From: Proteus myxofaciens ATCC 19692
GTDB taxonomy: Bacteria > Pseudomonadota > Gammaproteobacteria > Enterobacterales > Enterobacteriaceae
DNA length: 54,891 bases
Reading direction: 5' to 3'
Assembly (NCBI RefSeq): GCF_001654855.1
Contig: NZ_LXEN01000040.1
Location: 1-54,891, forward strand
Below the pieces are notes generated by a model. It saw nothing but the letters and a program-made list of their open reading frames with translations. It was not told the origin of the DNA and ran no database searches. The translations under genes were made by a program, and so were the position numbers. This document shows, piece by piece, positions 41,093-50,999 of the stretch. How positions within the stretch are numbered: the first letter of the stretch is position 1; each line of letters starts with the position of its first letter.

Positions 41093-42493
41093 TTACTCTG
41101 ATCCCGCTTTATCTTTTATTAACGATGAATCTTCTTCTTTTATTTCAATCTGATCTGCATTGATATCTTTTATATATTCTTTCGTTAGTTTATAAACAAC
41201 GGGACTTAATAATGCTAATGCAATTAAGTTAGGGATAGCCATCATTGCATTAAGCGTATCAGCAAGTAACCACACAAACTCAAGTGATTGTGTCGCGCCA
41301 ATAGGCAATGCAATTAACCATGCAATACGAAAAGGCATAATAGCTTTAGGACCGAAAAGATATTGCACACATTTTTCACCATAAAAACTCCATCCTAAAA
41401 TGGTGGTGAAAGCGAAAATAGCTAATGCTATGGCTACAATGTAATTCCCACCAGGAATAGCAACAGAAAATGAGCTTGCTGTTAATGTTGCGCCACTTTG
41501 TCCTGTTAACCACTGTCCTGTAATAACAATAGTTAATCCTGTTACAGAGCACACAATAATGGTATCAATGAATGTGCCCAACATCGCAATCAATCCTTGT
41601 CGAATTGGATTTTGTGTTTTAGCTGTTGCATGAGCAATAGGCGCACTACCAAGTCCTGCCTCATTAGAAAATACACCGCGAGCGACACCAAAACGAATAG
41701 CGGCCCAAACTGCAGCTCCTGCAAAACCACCTTGCGCAGCAACGGGTGTAAATGCAGATTTTACAATTAAAATAAAAGCATCAGGGATAGCAGATATATT
41801 TAATGCTAAAACAATTATCCCTGCTCCGAAATAACCCACAGTCATAAAAGGGACTAACTTGCCAGCAACATCTGCAATACGATTAATACCACCGATTAAA
41901 ACAGCACCCACTAATATAACGAGGATAATAGCTGTTATAGTAGTTGAAATACCAAAATTACTTTGTAGCACATCAGCCACTGAATTAGCTTGAACTGTAT
42001 TACCAATACCGAACCCAGCAATACTTCCAAAAATAGCGAATAAAGTTCCTAACCAAATCCAATTTTTTCCTAGCCCATTTTTAATATAATACATAGGGCC
42101 ACCAACATAATTTCCACTTTTATCAACTTCTCGAAAACGTACTGCGAGTACCGCTTCTGAATATTTTGTTGCCATGCCGACTAATGCGGTCATCCACATC
42201 CAAAAAAGAGCGCCAGGACCACCAAGCACAACCGCTGTTGCTACACCTGCGATATTTCCTGTTCCTATTGTGGCTGAAAGTGCTGTCATTAATGCATTAA
42301 AAGGTGATATTTGCCCTTCACCTCTTTTGTCATTTTTTTCAAATAAAAGTTTAAACCCAGTTCCTAACTTTCTTATTGGTAAAAAAGAAAGTCTAAATTG
42401 CATGAAAAGACCAATTCCTAAAATACCAACAAGCATGGGAACACCCCATACAACCCCATTAATGGTGCTTAAGATATTTGTGATAAAATCCAT
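41093..42493 (-). CDS. Alanine/glycine:cation symporter (AGCS family)
   Basis: A 466-residue inner-membrane protein with about ten to eleven hydrophobic helices. It carries AGCS signatures, including the N-terminal GIGLFMQFRLSFLPI, the GTGNIAGVATA sodium/substrate region (about 77-87), and GVFSNEAGLGSAPIAHA (about 272). It should import alanine or glycine with sodium or protons. The last 25 residues are charged and cytoplasmic. It is a single gene divergent from clcA, with its own terminator. Which amino acid it prefers is not visible. Confidence 0.9.
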   Translation of the reverse strand: MDFITNILSTINGVVWGVPMLVGILGIGLFMQFRLSFLPIRKLGTGFKLLFEKNDKRGEGQISPFNALMTALSATIGTGNIAGVATAVVLGGPGALFWMWMTALVGMATKYSEAVLAVRFREVDKSGNYVGGPMYYIKNGLGKNWIWLGTLFAIFGSIAGFGIGNTVQANSVADVLQSNFGISTTITAIILVILVGAVLIGGINRIADVAGKLVPFMTVGYFGAGIIVLALNISAIPDAFILIVKSAFTPVAAQGGFAGAAVWAAIRFGVARGVFSNEAGLGSAPIAHATAKTQNPIRQGLIAMLGTFIDTIIVCSVTGLTIVITGQWLTGQSGATLTASSFSVAIPGGNYIVAIALAIFAFTTILGWSFYGEKCVQYLFGPKAIMPFRIAWLIALPIGATQSLEFVWLLADTLNAMMAIPNLIALALLSPVVYKLTKEYIKDINADQIEIKEEDSSLIKDKAGSE

Positions 42494-42686
42494 AAATTGC
42501 CCTTTTGAGTTATTTGTTATTAAAATGTATATTTTTTGTTATCATTAATACTTAAGATCAAAAAAGGGAAATATGCGAGAAAAAAAACGGCTAAATTTAA
42601 AATTGATTACATTATGTGAGAAATATCACTTAGCTATAAATTTAGGCTATTATAGAAAACACTTTCAAGACTAATAAAATAAAATC

Positions 42687-44126
42687 ATGTATAAACGCAA
42701 ACTTACCCCCAAAACTCAAAATGAACTGCGTTTCAATTTGTTTAAAAAAGTGCAAGAGGCTAATCTTGCTCCAGTAAAAACGCTTTTACTTTCAGCCATA
42801 GTCGGAGCTCTTGCCGGATTTGTCGGTGTCTTATTTGAAAAAAGTGTTAGCTGGGTAATTCACTTTAGACAAGAAGATCTCAAACAATTTATTAGTAATC
42901 CCTATGTTCTCGCTATTGTGACTTTAATTTTTTCCTTTGTTATTGCCATGCTAGGATATTATTTAGTCAAAAAATTCTCACCAGAATCAGGTGGCTCAGG
43001 AATACCAGAAATTGAAGGGGCAATGATAGATATTCGTCCTGTTCGTTGGTGGAGAGTCTTACCTGTAAAATTTCTTGCCAGTATCGGTACATTAGGTTCT
43101 GGCATGGTATTAGGAAGAGAAGGCCCCACAGTACAATTAGGTGCAAATATAGGGCAACTTGTTAATGATGTGTCTCGAACTAAAGATCCAGAATCTCGAC
43201 ATACGTTATTAGCAACAGGTGCAGCTGCTGGCTTAACAGCAGCATTTAATGCACCACTTGCGGGTATTTTATTTATTATTGAAGAAATGCGACCTCAATT
43301 TAAATATAGCCTTATTTCAATAAAAGCGATATTTATTGGCGTTATCATGTCTTGCATTGTTTTTCGCTTATTTAACGGTGAAGGCGGAATTATTCATATT
43401 GGTAAATTTTCATCAGCACCACTCAATACACTCTGGCTTTATTTAATTTTAGGTATGTCTTTTGGTGTTCTTGGTGCTATTTTTAATAAATTACTTTTTT
43501 ATGTTCAAACACATTTTCAAAACTTCTATCAAAATAAAACATCTCGTTTTATCTTAACTGGGGGCGTAATTGGTGGGCTATGTGGTTTGCTTGCACTGAT
43601 TGTTCCTGAAATTACAGGTGGTGGTTTTGATTTAATTCCTGCATTAAGCAGTGGTCAATATTCACTGATTGCTTTATTAATTTTCTTTGTTTTGCGTATT
43701 ATTACCTCTATTGTAAGCTTTGCATCAGGTGCACCAGGTGGTATTTTCGCACCAACACTAGCATTAGGAACTTTATTTGGTAGTGCATTCGGATTAATTG
43801 CAAATATGCTGTTCCCTGAATACCACATTGAAGTGGGAACCTTTGCTATTGCAGGAATGGGGGCTTTATTTGCGGCTACAGTAAGGGCTCCTCTAACAGG
43901 TATTGTTCTTGTTCTAGAGATGACCGATAACTATCAACTTATTCTTCCTATGATAATTACCTGTCTTGGTGCCACAATGTTAGCTCAATTATTAGGTGGT
44001 CGCCCTATTTACACTGTTTTATTAGAACGAATCTTACAACGCTCAGAAAATAAAGATAATACAGAGAATAAAACGCAAGCTGATGAGAATAAGAATGAAA
44101 ATAAAAATGCTGAAAAAACAGTATAA
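42687..44126 (+). CDS. clcA: H+/Cl- exchange transporter ClcA
   Basis: 479 residues, a CLC-family antiporter very like E. coli ClcA (473). Selectivity and gate motifs are present: GSGIP (about 108), GREGP with the external gating Glu near residue 144 (E148 in E. coli), the internal proton Glu in FIIEEM near 199 (E203), and PGGIFAP (about 352). In enterics it supports extreme acid resistance by exporting protons in exchange for chloride. The C-terminal tail from about 455 is a run of Glu, Asn and Lys residues, longer and more repetitive than usual. It shares a bidirectional terminator with tehB. Confidence 0.95.
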   Translation: MYKRKLTPKTQNELRFNLFKKVQEANLAPVKTLLLSAIVGALAGFVGVLFEKSVSWVIHFRQEDLKQFISNPYVLAIVTLIFSFVIAMLGYYLVKKFSPESGGSGIPEIEGAMIDIRPVRWWRVLPVKFLASIGTLGSGMVLGREGPTVQLGANIGQLVNDVSRTKDPESRHTLLATGAAAGLTAAFNAPLAGILFIIEEMRPQFKYSLISIKAIFIGVIMSCIVFRLFNGEGGIIHIGKFSSAPLNTLWLYLILGMSFGVLGAIFNKLLFYVQTHFQNFYQNKTSRFILTGGVIGGLCGLLALIVPEITGGGFDLIPALSSGQYSLIALLIFFVLRIITSIVSFASGAPGGIFAPTLALGTLFGSAFGLIANMLFPEYHIEVGTFAIAGMGALFAATVRAPLTGIVLVLEMTDNYQLILPMIITCLGATMLAQLLGGRPIYTVLLERILQRSENKDNTENKTQADENKNENKNAEKTV

Positions 44127-44147
44127 TTGAAATCATTCTTTTCATAA

Positions 44148-44183
44148 AAAATATCCCAGTAATATGTGAACTGGGATATTTTT
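44148..44183. terminator. Bidirectional terminator between clcA and tehB
   Basis: A 10-bp stem ATATCCCAGT / ACTGGGATAT with a 9-nt loop has an A-run on one side and a T-run on the other, between convergent genes. Confidence 0.9.
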
Positions 44184-44198
44184 AAGTAAGATAGATAA

Positions 44199-45053
44199 CT
44201 ATTTTTTACGGGCAATTAATGTTGCAAAATTAAGCTTAATTCGATTACCGTTTGCATCTGTTTTATGTAGGTGCCCTGGATTTTCATTATATTTAATAAT
44301 TTCCCAGTCCTTATAATAATCGACTAACTCACCTTCACGTAAAAATGTTTTAAATGGAATTTCTGCAAGATTGCTTCCTTGTGTTTGAACAGGACAAACA
44401 ATCAAATTTATTCCATTATCATTTGTACTCTCTTGCATATTTTTAATAATTGCTTCAATACACTCGCGCTGACAGAACATCAAAACGACTGTAGAGATAA
44501 TAATGTCATATTTTTCTTTTAAAGTAGCGTCATTAATATCATATAATCCACTTTTCACATTTAAACCCGTCTTAGCTTTAACGGATTCAATTGCATCAAT
44601 ATGAGAAGCATTAATATCTAATGAAGTAACATCATACCCTTTAGATGCCAGGTAAAAGCTATTACGACCACGTCCTGCGCCTAAATCTAATACCTTACAA
44701 GGCTCAGTAAATGTTGTCATAAAACGAACCTCTGAGTGAGGCAAAGAAAGATCATTTTCTTTAAAAAACTTATCTTCAGGGTGACATAAAAAAGAGAGTT
44801 GGCAACGAATATCATCACTGGCTGAATCTATTTTATGCCATTGTTGAGGCTGAATTAATGGTGGTTGATGCTCAACATCACACTTAACAGAAACTTGTGA
44901 CCCATCATCATTGAATACAATAAATGTCATGCTACCTTGTAGCACTTTCATTTGTGCGTAAGTACCTTCTTTCGTGTTATGACGCTCTAAGAATGCTAAA
45001 GGAATAGCAGTACGTGTCCATTCAGGCATTTCTTTATAACTAACCAGTTCCAT
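44199..45053 (-). CDS. tehB: Tellurite resistance methyltransferase TehB, long form
   Basis: A 284-residue protein with an N-terminal cupin-like DUF1971 domain (about 1-85, PEWTRTAIPLAFLERHNTKE) fused to an AdoMet-dependent methyltransferase (about 90-284). Motif I is VLDLGAGRGRNSFYLA near residue 120. This is the H. influenzae-type long TehB; E. coli TehB lacks the N-terminal part. It is linked to tellurite detoxification and oxidant tolerance. No tehA is adjacent. A near-perfect NsrR palindrome lies immediately upstream, in line with the known NsrR control of E. coli tehAB. Confidence 0.93.
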   Translation of the reverse strand: MELVSYKEMPEWTRTAIPLAFLERHNTKEGTYAQMKVLQGSMTFIVFNDDGSQVSVKCDVEHQPPLIQPQQWHKIDSASDDIRCQLSFLCHPEDKFFKENDLSLPHSEVRFMTTFTEPCKVLDLGAGRGRNSFYLASKGYDVTSLDINASHIDAIESVKAKTGLNVKSGLYDINDATLKEKYDIIISTVVLMFCQRECIEAIIKNMQESTNDNGINLIVCPVQTQGSNLAEIPFKTFLREGELVDYYKDWEIIKYNENPGHLHKTDANGNRIKLNFATLIARKK

Positions 45054-45069
45054 AATTCAACCCTTTAAT

Positions 45070-45092
45070 AAGATGTATATTAAATACATCTT
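45070..45092 (-). promoter_or_regulatory. NsrR-like operator of tehB
   Basis: A 23-bp element made of AAGATGTATAT, T, AAATACATCTT matches the NsrR consensus at about 20 of 22 positions. It is the centre of an 11-bp perfect inverted repeat (45068-45094), 17 bp before the tehB start. Confidence 0.75.
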
Positions 45093-45131
45093 ATGGCAAT
45101 CCCCTAGTTAGGTAAAGCCGTTTTACTCAAT

Positions 45132-46307
45132 TTATGATTTTAAGTATTTATTTAAAAGTAAATCCGTTACATCTGATGATTTTATTGATTCATCACATAA
45201 TACTTTCATCATAATTTCTTTACCAAGAGAGGCTAATGAAAAGAGCATATCAGGACGTAACCGACTGATTTTATCCCTGTTTTCATCTTTATTGATGATA
45301 GTAATAAGCTTTGCACTGGTTTCTGGACATTCTTGAATAGTGAGTAAAATAAAAGTATTTTCTGCATCACTTTCTGATAGCGTTGCGACCCAATTTGCTC
45401 GACTAATATTTGCTGCTTGTAAGGTTTTAATATTTGTAGGATCACCTTCAACAATATTAGCGCTTGCATCATAAAACGCATTATTCTTATCAGAACAAAT
45501 GGCAATAACAGGTTTTCCCTGTTCTCTTAATCCTTTTTCTAATTGAGAGGCCAATACAGAAGACCCAATAATAATAAAATGGTTGTGCATCTTAGCTATC
45601 CTTTTCTTAACAATATCTCGAGTACCACGAGCAAGAAATCCCATCACATAAACAATAGATGTGGTAAAAACGGTAATACCTAAAATCACCACAGTCAGTG
45701 TAAATATACGAGAATTACTTGTTATAGGAACAATATCGCCAAATCCTAATGTTGTCATACAAACAATAGAAAAATAAAACGCATCCATTAAACTTGTAAT
45801 ATGCGGTTTAAATTCCTCACCAATATAAAGACTGCCAAGCATAGAAAATGACAACAAGGAGATAATACAAATAAAAGCAACAAAACCAGCACTCGTTAAA
45901 CTATGGTGAGGGAATGCTCGCCAACTAATTAGCAGCCCAATACCTAATGCAAATGAACAATAAGCTTGTGTACCTATTTCTTTATAGACCGCAACATCTA
46001 AAAAAACGACTGTTGCCAATAAAATAAGAGACACACACCAGGCAATCCTCGCACCTAAATACATAAAGATAGAAAGCAAAATAAGTGCACAGGCCAATAA
46101 TACTTTAGGTATATCAAGTAATTTCAATATACCTAATGATTTTAACCATGCAGAAAATCCATGTACTTCCCAATCAAGATAAACGCCTCGAGAAAGTAAT
46201 ATCGAGTAGATTATAAATAGCCCATTACAAATGAGTAATAAAGACATCATCTTTCTAATAAATGACGATGCCTCTATAAAATTAACGACTGACGATATTT
46301 TCATCAT
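45132..46307 (-). CDS. kch: Kch-type voltage-gated potassium channel protein
   Basis: A 391-residue six-transmembrane potassium channel. The N-terminal helices occupy about 20-150. The pore loop has the selectivity filter TTLGFGD at 185-191 (a variant of TVGYGD), and the last helix ends near 222. A cytosolic RCK domain follows (about 238-385; FIIIGSSVLA, EGDPTNIKTL). It matches E. coli Kch in length and RCK details such as the D-A-(E/D)-N segment. E. coli kch has an internal start for the RCK alone; a similar start is not evident. It follows the Ntn hydrolase by 20 bp and may be cotranscribed. Confidence 0.87.
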   Translation of the reverse strand: MMKISSVVNFIEASSFIRKMMSLLLICNGLFIIYSILLSRGVYLDWEVHGFSAWLKSLGILKLLDIPKVLLACALILLSIFMYLGARIAWCVSLILLATVVFLDVAVYKEIGTQAYCSFALGIGLLISWRAFPHHSLTSAGFVAFICIISLLSFSMLGSLYIGEEFKPHITSLMDAFYFSIVCMTTLGFGDIVPITSNSRIFTLTVVILGITVFTTSIVYVMGFLARGTRDIVKKRIAKMHNHFIIIGSSVLASQLEKGLREQGKPVIAICSDKNNAFYDASANIVEGDPTNIKTLQAANISRANWVATLSESDAENTFILLTIQECPETSAKLITIINKDENRDKISRLRPDMLFSLASLGKEIMMKVLCDESIKSSDVTDLLLNKYLKS

Positions 46308-46327
46308 TTTTTATCATAAATTACCAA

Positions 46328-47410
46328 TTAATCATGTAACGGTATATGGTCTAATCCCTGGAATTTAAAGGGCTTAGCTGGTTTAAATGCACCCGTTGCA
46401 TCTGCAGAATAAATTGTCGATTGTTCTTCACCTAACGATAGCATTTTTACTTTACCGGTATTTTTAGAAAAATCGATTTCGTTTAAATCAACCCAGAAAA
46501 TATTTGGTGATAACGCTGATTCAAAGAAATAACGTTTATTTTTATGATCGGCAACGGTTCTCCAACGAGTTGATGAAATCTCTGGGGATTCAACCGTACT
46601 TAATCCATAAGGAACCGATACATTTCTAATCACACCAAAAACACTAGCCAGTGATTTTTTATTAGATTGATTTTTAGGAATCGCATTTACATAGAAAGAT
46701 GCTCTTGCAAAACGGTCTGATGCACGGTTTGTACCAGGTAACATTACCGTTCCACCAATTTGTTGCCAATAGCTATTTAGTGCTAGTTGCTCAGCAAAAA
46801 GTGGTGAATTAGTCATCACTTGATATTCCCTGCTATGATGAATAACTTGCTTACCATTTACATATTCAATAATTGCACTATCACCAGAGGCATCAGAAAG
46901 CGAAAGATGTAATGTCGCCATTCTATCTTGTCCTGGCACTTTATCTGTTATCACTATAAATGGCTCACTTTCTAGCGCTTTAATGGCTTCATCAACAGTT
47001 GCAAAATTATCCAACACATATTGCGCCCATGCAGAAATAGAAATAGCAGGCTTCTCTTTTGTATACTTAGGATAATCTGACTCTGCTAACCAAAGTAAAT
47101 TAGCCACTAAACCTTTTTCGTTCATGCCATCAGTTGTTGAAATATCATATCCTGATGCAATCACACTACCGTATTTAGATACCCATTTAACTGAATTATC
47201 ACCGGCCTCACCAGAGCGTTCCATACCTTGAGGGAAAATCCACAAATTAGTACCAATATCATATTTCCAGTCCATGGAACGGGCTGTCATGATTTGATCG
47301 TTATCTCCTAAATAAACGAGTCGCGTACACGCATCAGCTTGTGTAATACCAGCAAGAAAAAAACTGGATGTAAGCAAAGTACTCAAAATCGCATGTCGTA
47401 ATTTTTTCAT
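46328..47410 (-). CDS. Exported choloylglycine hydrolase / penicillin V acylase family protein (Ntn hydrolase)
   Basis: 360 residues with a signal peptide (about 1-27) ending in ADA. The residue right after the predicted cut is Cys28 (CTRLVYLG), which would become the free N-terminal nucleophile of an Ntn hydrolase. Further family residues are visible: the Arg and Asp of ARSMDW, NEKGLVANLLWL, the Asn in MTNSPLFAEQ, and the late Arg in STRWRTVADH. This is the cholylglycine hydrolase/PVA family (linear C-N amide hydrolases). Gram-negative members often act on N-acyl homoserine lactones or penicillin V rather than bile salts. The substrate here is unknown. Confidence 0.87.
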   Translation of the reverse strand: MKKLRHAILSTLLTSSFFLAGITQADACTRLVYLGDNDQIMTARSMDWKYDIGTNLWIFPQGMERSGEAGDNSVKWVSKYGSVIASGYDISTTDGMNEKGLVANLLWLAESDYPKYTKEKPAISISAWAQYVLDNFATVDEAIKALESEPFIVITDKVPGQDRMATLHLSLSDASGDSAIIEYVNGKQVIHHSREYQVMTNSPLFAEQLALNSYWQQIGGTVMLPGTNRASDRFARASFYVNAIPKNQSNKKSLASVFGVIRNVSVPYGLSTVESPEISSTRWRTVADHKNKRYFFESALSPNIFWVDLNEIDFSKNTGKVKMLSLGEEQSTIYSADATGAFKPAKPFKFQGLDHIPLHD

Positions 47411-47586
47411 TGTTAGCTCATTTATTGTTAATTAGAAATTTAGGATATTTATTATAAATAAATTTTATTCTTACCGTTTTGACCTTACTTAAAAATAGAC
47501 AAAACCGCAATTAACTATTCATCAACAGCTTAAGATAATAAGTATGATTATGCTGTTATATCAAGATGATTAGTCTAATTAGCCCA

Positions 47587-47618
47587 CAAAAAAACCGATA
47601 CTGCAATAAGCATCGGTT
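47587..47618 (-). terminator. yceJ-yceI terminator
   Basis: The stem AACCGATAC / GCATCGGTT (one G-T pair) with an 8-nt loop is followed on the minus strand by seven T. Confidence 0.88.
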
Positions 47619-47671
47619 TATAAGCTACATAGGTAAGTACTATGGTTATATTTCAATCTAATTTTATTAAA

Positions 47672-48250
47672 TTAGCTTTTTCTAACACCTTCAACAGAGA
47701 TAATTAACTCTGCATCTTGAGATTTTGGCCCTAAATCAGATTTAAAATTAAATTCTTTTAAGTTCACTTTACCTGTTGCTTCAAAACCAGCACGATAACC
47801 TTTCCAAGGATCAGCACCTTCGCCAATTAATTTTGCATTTAATGTAACAGGCTTAGTCACACCATTTAATGTTAAATCACCTTTAACAATATAGTCTTCA
47901 CCTTGACGAGTCACATCTGTTGATACAAATTTAGCTTCAGGATATTTACTTGAATTAAAGAAATCAGCACCACGTAAATGTTTATCGCGTTCAGCGTGAT
48001 TAGTATCTAAACTTGCTGTTTTGATAACAACATCAACTTTATCTTTTGAAGGATCTTCTTTATCGTAGCTAAATGATCCATCAAAGTCTTTAAAAGTACC
48101 GTATAACCAGCTATAGCCCAGATGTTGAATACGAAATTGAACAAATGCATGCTGGCCTTGTTTATCAATTGCATAGTCAGCAGCTAACGCTGAACTTGCA
48201 TTAAATAATAAAGCACCTGCAGTTAAACCTAATAGTGTTTTTCTTAACAT
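47672..48250 (-). CDS. yceI: YceI family periplasmic protein
   Basis: 192 residues from the ATG at 48250 (GGAGAGA upstream); a start four codons earlier lies over that ribosome site. It has a signal peptide ([20 protein letters not shown]...ALA) and a lipocalin-like YceI beta-barrel (about 24-190), including [15 protein letters not shown] and the KYPEAKF motif. YceI proteins bind isoprenoid chains such as polyprenols. It is cotranscribed with the cytochrome b561 gene 35 bp upstream, the same yceJ-yceI pair as in E. coli. Confidence 0.95.
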   Translation of the reverse strand: MLRKTLLGLTAGALLFNASSALAADYAIDKQGQHAFVQFRIQHLGYSWLYGTFKDFDGSFSYDKEDPSKDKVDVVIKTASLDTNHAERDKHLRGADFFNSSKYPEAKFVSTDVTRQGEDYIVKGDLTLNGVTKPVTLNAKLIGEGADPWKGYRAGFEATGKVNLKEFNFKSDLGPKSQDAELIISVEGVRKS

Positions 48251-48285
48251 TATTCTCTCCATAATATCGTTATAAATATATTTAA

Positions 48286-48840
48286 TTATTTATTTTTCAT
48301 TCCTAACATACGCTTTAACGTAATATCTTTATCAATAAAGTGATGTTTTAAAGCACCCGCCGCATGTAATAGAGATAACACAACAACAGCCCATGCTAAA
48401 TAAAGGTGAATATTTCCTGCTAAATCGGCTTGTTCACCCTCACCTTTAAATAGAGCAGGAACAGTAAACCAATCAAAAACAGATATTGCTTGACCATCCG
48501 CTGTAGAAATTAAATATCCACTAATAAGAATAGAAAATAGAATCAGATATAAAAGCATATGTGCAACATGTGCACTAATACGCGTTAATTTACTGTAACT
48601 TGATAATGCTTTTGGTGGCGGTGAAATCCAACGCCATATAACTCTAAAAATCAAAACAATAAATAATAATATCCCAATACTTTTGTGTATTTCAGGTGCT
48701 GAATGATACCAACTATCATAATATCCAAGCGTAACCATCCACAATCCTAGCGCAAACATGCCATAGACAGTTAACGCAACACCCCAATGCAAAAGGAGTG
48801 ACAAGTGACCATAGCGAGACGCATTATTTCGCCATTGCAT
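48286..48840 (-). CDS. yceJ: Cytochrome b561 (YceJ)
   Basis: A 184-residue inner-membrane di-haem cytochrome of the b561 family with four transmembrane helices. Histidine pairs are visible: HLSLLLHW near the start, HKSIGIL, HMLLYL and [23 protein letters not shown] near the end. It accepts or passes electrons, presumably quinol-linked. It is first in the pair with yceI. Homologues in enterics have been linked to superoxide:ubiquinone oxidoreduction (CybB-like). Confidence 0.93.
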   Translation of the reverse strand: MQWRNNASRYGHLSLLLHWGVALTVYGMFALGLWMVTLGYYDSWYHSAPEIHKSIGILLFIVLIFRVIWRWISPPPKALSSYSKLTRISAHVAHMLLYLILFSILISGYLISTADGQAISVFDWFTVPALFKGEGEQADLAGNIHLYLAWAVVVLSLLHAAGALKHHFIDKDITLKRMLGMKNK

Positions 48841-49399
48841 AATTAAATTCCAGTAAGTTCATTTATCGATATTGTGTTATATCTATATTAGTTGATTGAA
48901 AATAAAATGTTAGTGTTTACTTCAACAAATAATTTGTATATCTTTTTCAATAATAATCAATAAGTAATAACCATTTAATAGTCACCTTGTTGATTATTAT
49001 ACATATAACTTTTACTTATAATTTATATTAATTTCTTTTACATCAAAAATAGACAATAACGATTATATTAAAGAGAACATGATTAATGACTCTTTATTAA
49101 AAAGAGTAACAAAATATAACTAGAATAATGGATGAAGAATTGAGCTTTCAGAATAAAATGACAGAAACTCAATCATTCTAAATTAGAGCCAATCAAGAAA
49201 AATATTTAGTAAATTTATCATTTAACTTATTCCACATCTTATTTCGATACAATATTTATTTATTACATAATAAATAAATTAAATAAAAATATACAAGCTA
49301 TTTATTTTTAAGAGTAATTTCACTCCATTTCATTTGAGATGATAAATATAATCATTTAGCATTTTCATTCTCTCCTAATTATTAATAGGATTTAATAAA
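48841..49399. other. Divergent intergenic region between yceJ and the adhesin gene
   Basis: 559 bp, strongly AT-rich, with no supported gene. It holds a short hairpin ACTCTTT/AAAGAGT near 49089-49108 and AGGA before the adhesin ATG. No recognisable regulator site is seen. Confidence 0.5.
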
Positions 49400-50152
49400 A
49401 TGGCACTAAAAAAATATACATTAATACTTATTCCTCTACTTTTTCCTCTTTTAGCATACTCTAATACACCTTTAGATAAGAAAGAAAACACGTTACCAGA
49501 AAAAATAGTACCAGGTTATTCATTAGGCTTAGATAGCCATGCACAAGGAAATAAATCTACAGCAATTGGTATAGATAGCCAGGCTAAAGCGTCACAATCA
49601 GTAGCTATAGGTTATCAATCATTGGCAACTGAAGAAAAAACAGTTTCATTTGGTAATAAAGAAAAAAAAGTCACATCTCGGCTAGTAAACATCAGTGAAG
49701 GTAAAGAAAATAATGATGCTGTTAATGTTATTCAAATGAAAACATTAGTAGATAAAAATAAAAGAATCGGAGATAACGCTGTTAACCAATTAAAAAGAAC
49801 GGTAACAACGCAAATTAGTCAACTTAAAACAAATTTAACAGACTTCGATAGATATTATAGAGAAAGACAAGCCACTATTACTGATGCTATCGAAGTCGTT
49901 GATAAAAAAATAATCTCATTAGAAAAAAAAGTATTTGCCGGTATTGCCTCTTCAGTCGCTATAGCCAGTATTCCTTATCTTGCTCATGATAGATTCAGTA
50001 GTGGGATTGGCATTAGTAATTATCGAACGGGAACTGCTATTGCAGGTGGTATTCAATATAAACCTGCCGATGATATTGCTGTCAGGATAAATTCATCTAT
50101 AAATAGTGAAAGTGAAATAATTATAGGGGGTGGTCTTGCCTATGGTTGGTAA
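49400..50152 (+). CDS. Short YadA-type trimeric autotransporter adhesin
   Basis: 250 residues with an N-terminal signal peptide (about 1-22). A compact YadA-like head follows with about three degenerate repeats (HAQGNKSTAIG, QAKASQSVAIG, LATEEKTVSFG). Then come a neck with NDAVNVIQM (about 112), a short coiled-coil stalk (about 120-172), and the YadA anchor domain (about 173-250) ending in YGW, as expected for a four-strand trimeric outer-membrane pore. It is very small for a trimeric adhesin. Family role is binding to host matrix or cells and autoagglutination. Its target is unknown. Confidence 0.9.
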   Translation: MALKKYTLILIPLLFPLLAYSNTPLDKKENTLPEKIVPGYSLGLDSHAQGNKSTAIGIDSQAKASQSVAIGYQSLATEEKTVSFGNKEKKVTSRLVNISEGKENNDAVNVIQMKTLVDKNKRIGDNAVNQLKRTVTTQISQLKTNLTDFDRYYRERQATITDAIEVVDKKIISLEKKVFAGIASSVAIASIPYLAHDRFSSGIGISNYRTGTAIAGGIQYKPADDIAVRINSSINSESEIIIGGGLAYGW

Positions 50153-50176
50153 AAAAGGATAATTCTTTGATTAATA

Positions 50177-50207
50177 ATGCAGTAATATTCATCATTTATT
50201 ACTGCAT
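50177..50207 (+). terminator. Adhesin gene terminator
   Basis: A perfect 11-bp stem ATGCAGTAATA / TATTACTGCAT with a 9-nt loop is followed by TTATCTTTTTT. Confidence 0.8.
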
Positions 50208-50315
50208 TTATCTTTTTTGAAAAAGATAAACTCTCGTTTTTATTTAATTTTTAATGCGATATTTTATTTTTTAGGTATTCTTTTAATAAGTAGTCCGTTA
50301 TAAAAGGAACTAAAA

Positions 50316-50807
50316 ATGAACTATACATTTAGAAAAATGATCTACGAGGATTTATCTTCTGTAACGCAGCTTTTACAAGCTAATTCAACCTCTCAACATG
50401 GTGGACTATATGGTGAGTATCCCTACCAAAAAGTTGAGGCAATGTATCAAAGTAGTACAAATACTATTATTGCTCTTTTTAACCAAAAAATTGTTGCTGT
50501 AGTCTTTAGCTTTCCTGTGACCTCGTTATCTCTTCCTCCTATAGCCCGGCAAATACATTTACAATTCCCTCAAATAACGAAAAATAACTGGTTTTATGGT
50601 CCTGTGTGTATTGATAAAAGACATAGAGGAAAATCGTTGCTTTTAACTATATATCAACATATTTGTGCATTACAAGGCGGGCACCCTGTTGCATTTATTA
50701 ATAGTGAAAATATTCCGTCATTAAAAGCTCACAAAAAAATAGGTATGCAACCTGTTACTAGCTTTAAATTTGAAGATAAATTATGGTGGATAATGGTGGG
50801 AAATTAA
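50316..50807 (+). CDS. GNAT family N-acetyltransferase
   Basis: A 163-residue single-domain GNAT. It has an acetyl-CoA pyrophosphate-binding region resembling R-x-x-G in IDKRHRGKSLLLTIYQHI (about 105-122) and a late beta strand VAFINSENIPSLKAHKKIGM (about 128-147), a common GNAT ending. AAGGA lies 8 bp before the ATG. It is monocistronic between the adhesin gene and the hok/sok locus. The acceptor substrate is unknown. Confidence 0.82.
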   Translation: MNYTFRKMIYEDLSSVTQLLQANSTSQHGGLYGEYPYQKVEAMYQSSTNTIIALFNQKIVAVVFSFPVTSLSLPPIARQIHLQFPQITKNNWFYGPVCIDKRHRGKSLLLTIYQHICALQGGHPVAFINSENIPSLKAHKKIGMQPVTSFKFEDKLWWIMVGN

Positions 50808-50917
50808 AATGACTATAAAATGTAAATTTAAAACTTAATATATTTAATTTAAGAAATTAATTAATAATTAAGAGTACGATATATTTATTTATAATATTAT
50901 TATTGATAATAAATGTG

Positions 50918-50945
50918 TTGCTCAATAAAAGTATTTTGCTATTCT
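50918..50945 (+). promoter_or_regulatory. Candidate promoter of the hok mRNA
   Basis: TTGCTC (50918-50923), a 16-bp spacer and TATTCT (50940-50945) give a start near 50952, about 140 nt before the toxin start. Confidence 0.4.
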
Positions 50946-50999
50946 CTTTACGGGTGTTTGAATCAATCTGGTTCAAGCAACTAATTTGTTCCAGAATGA

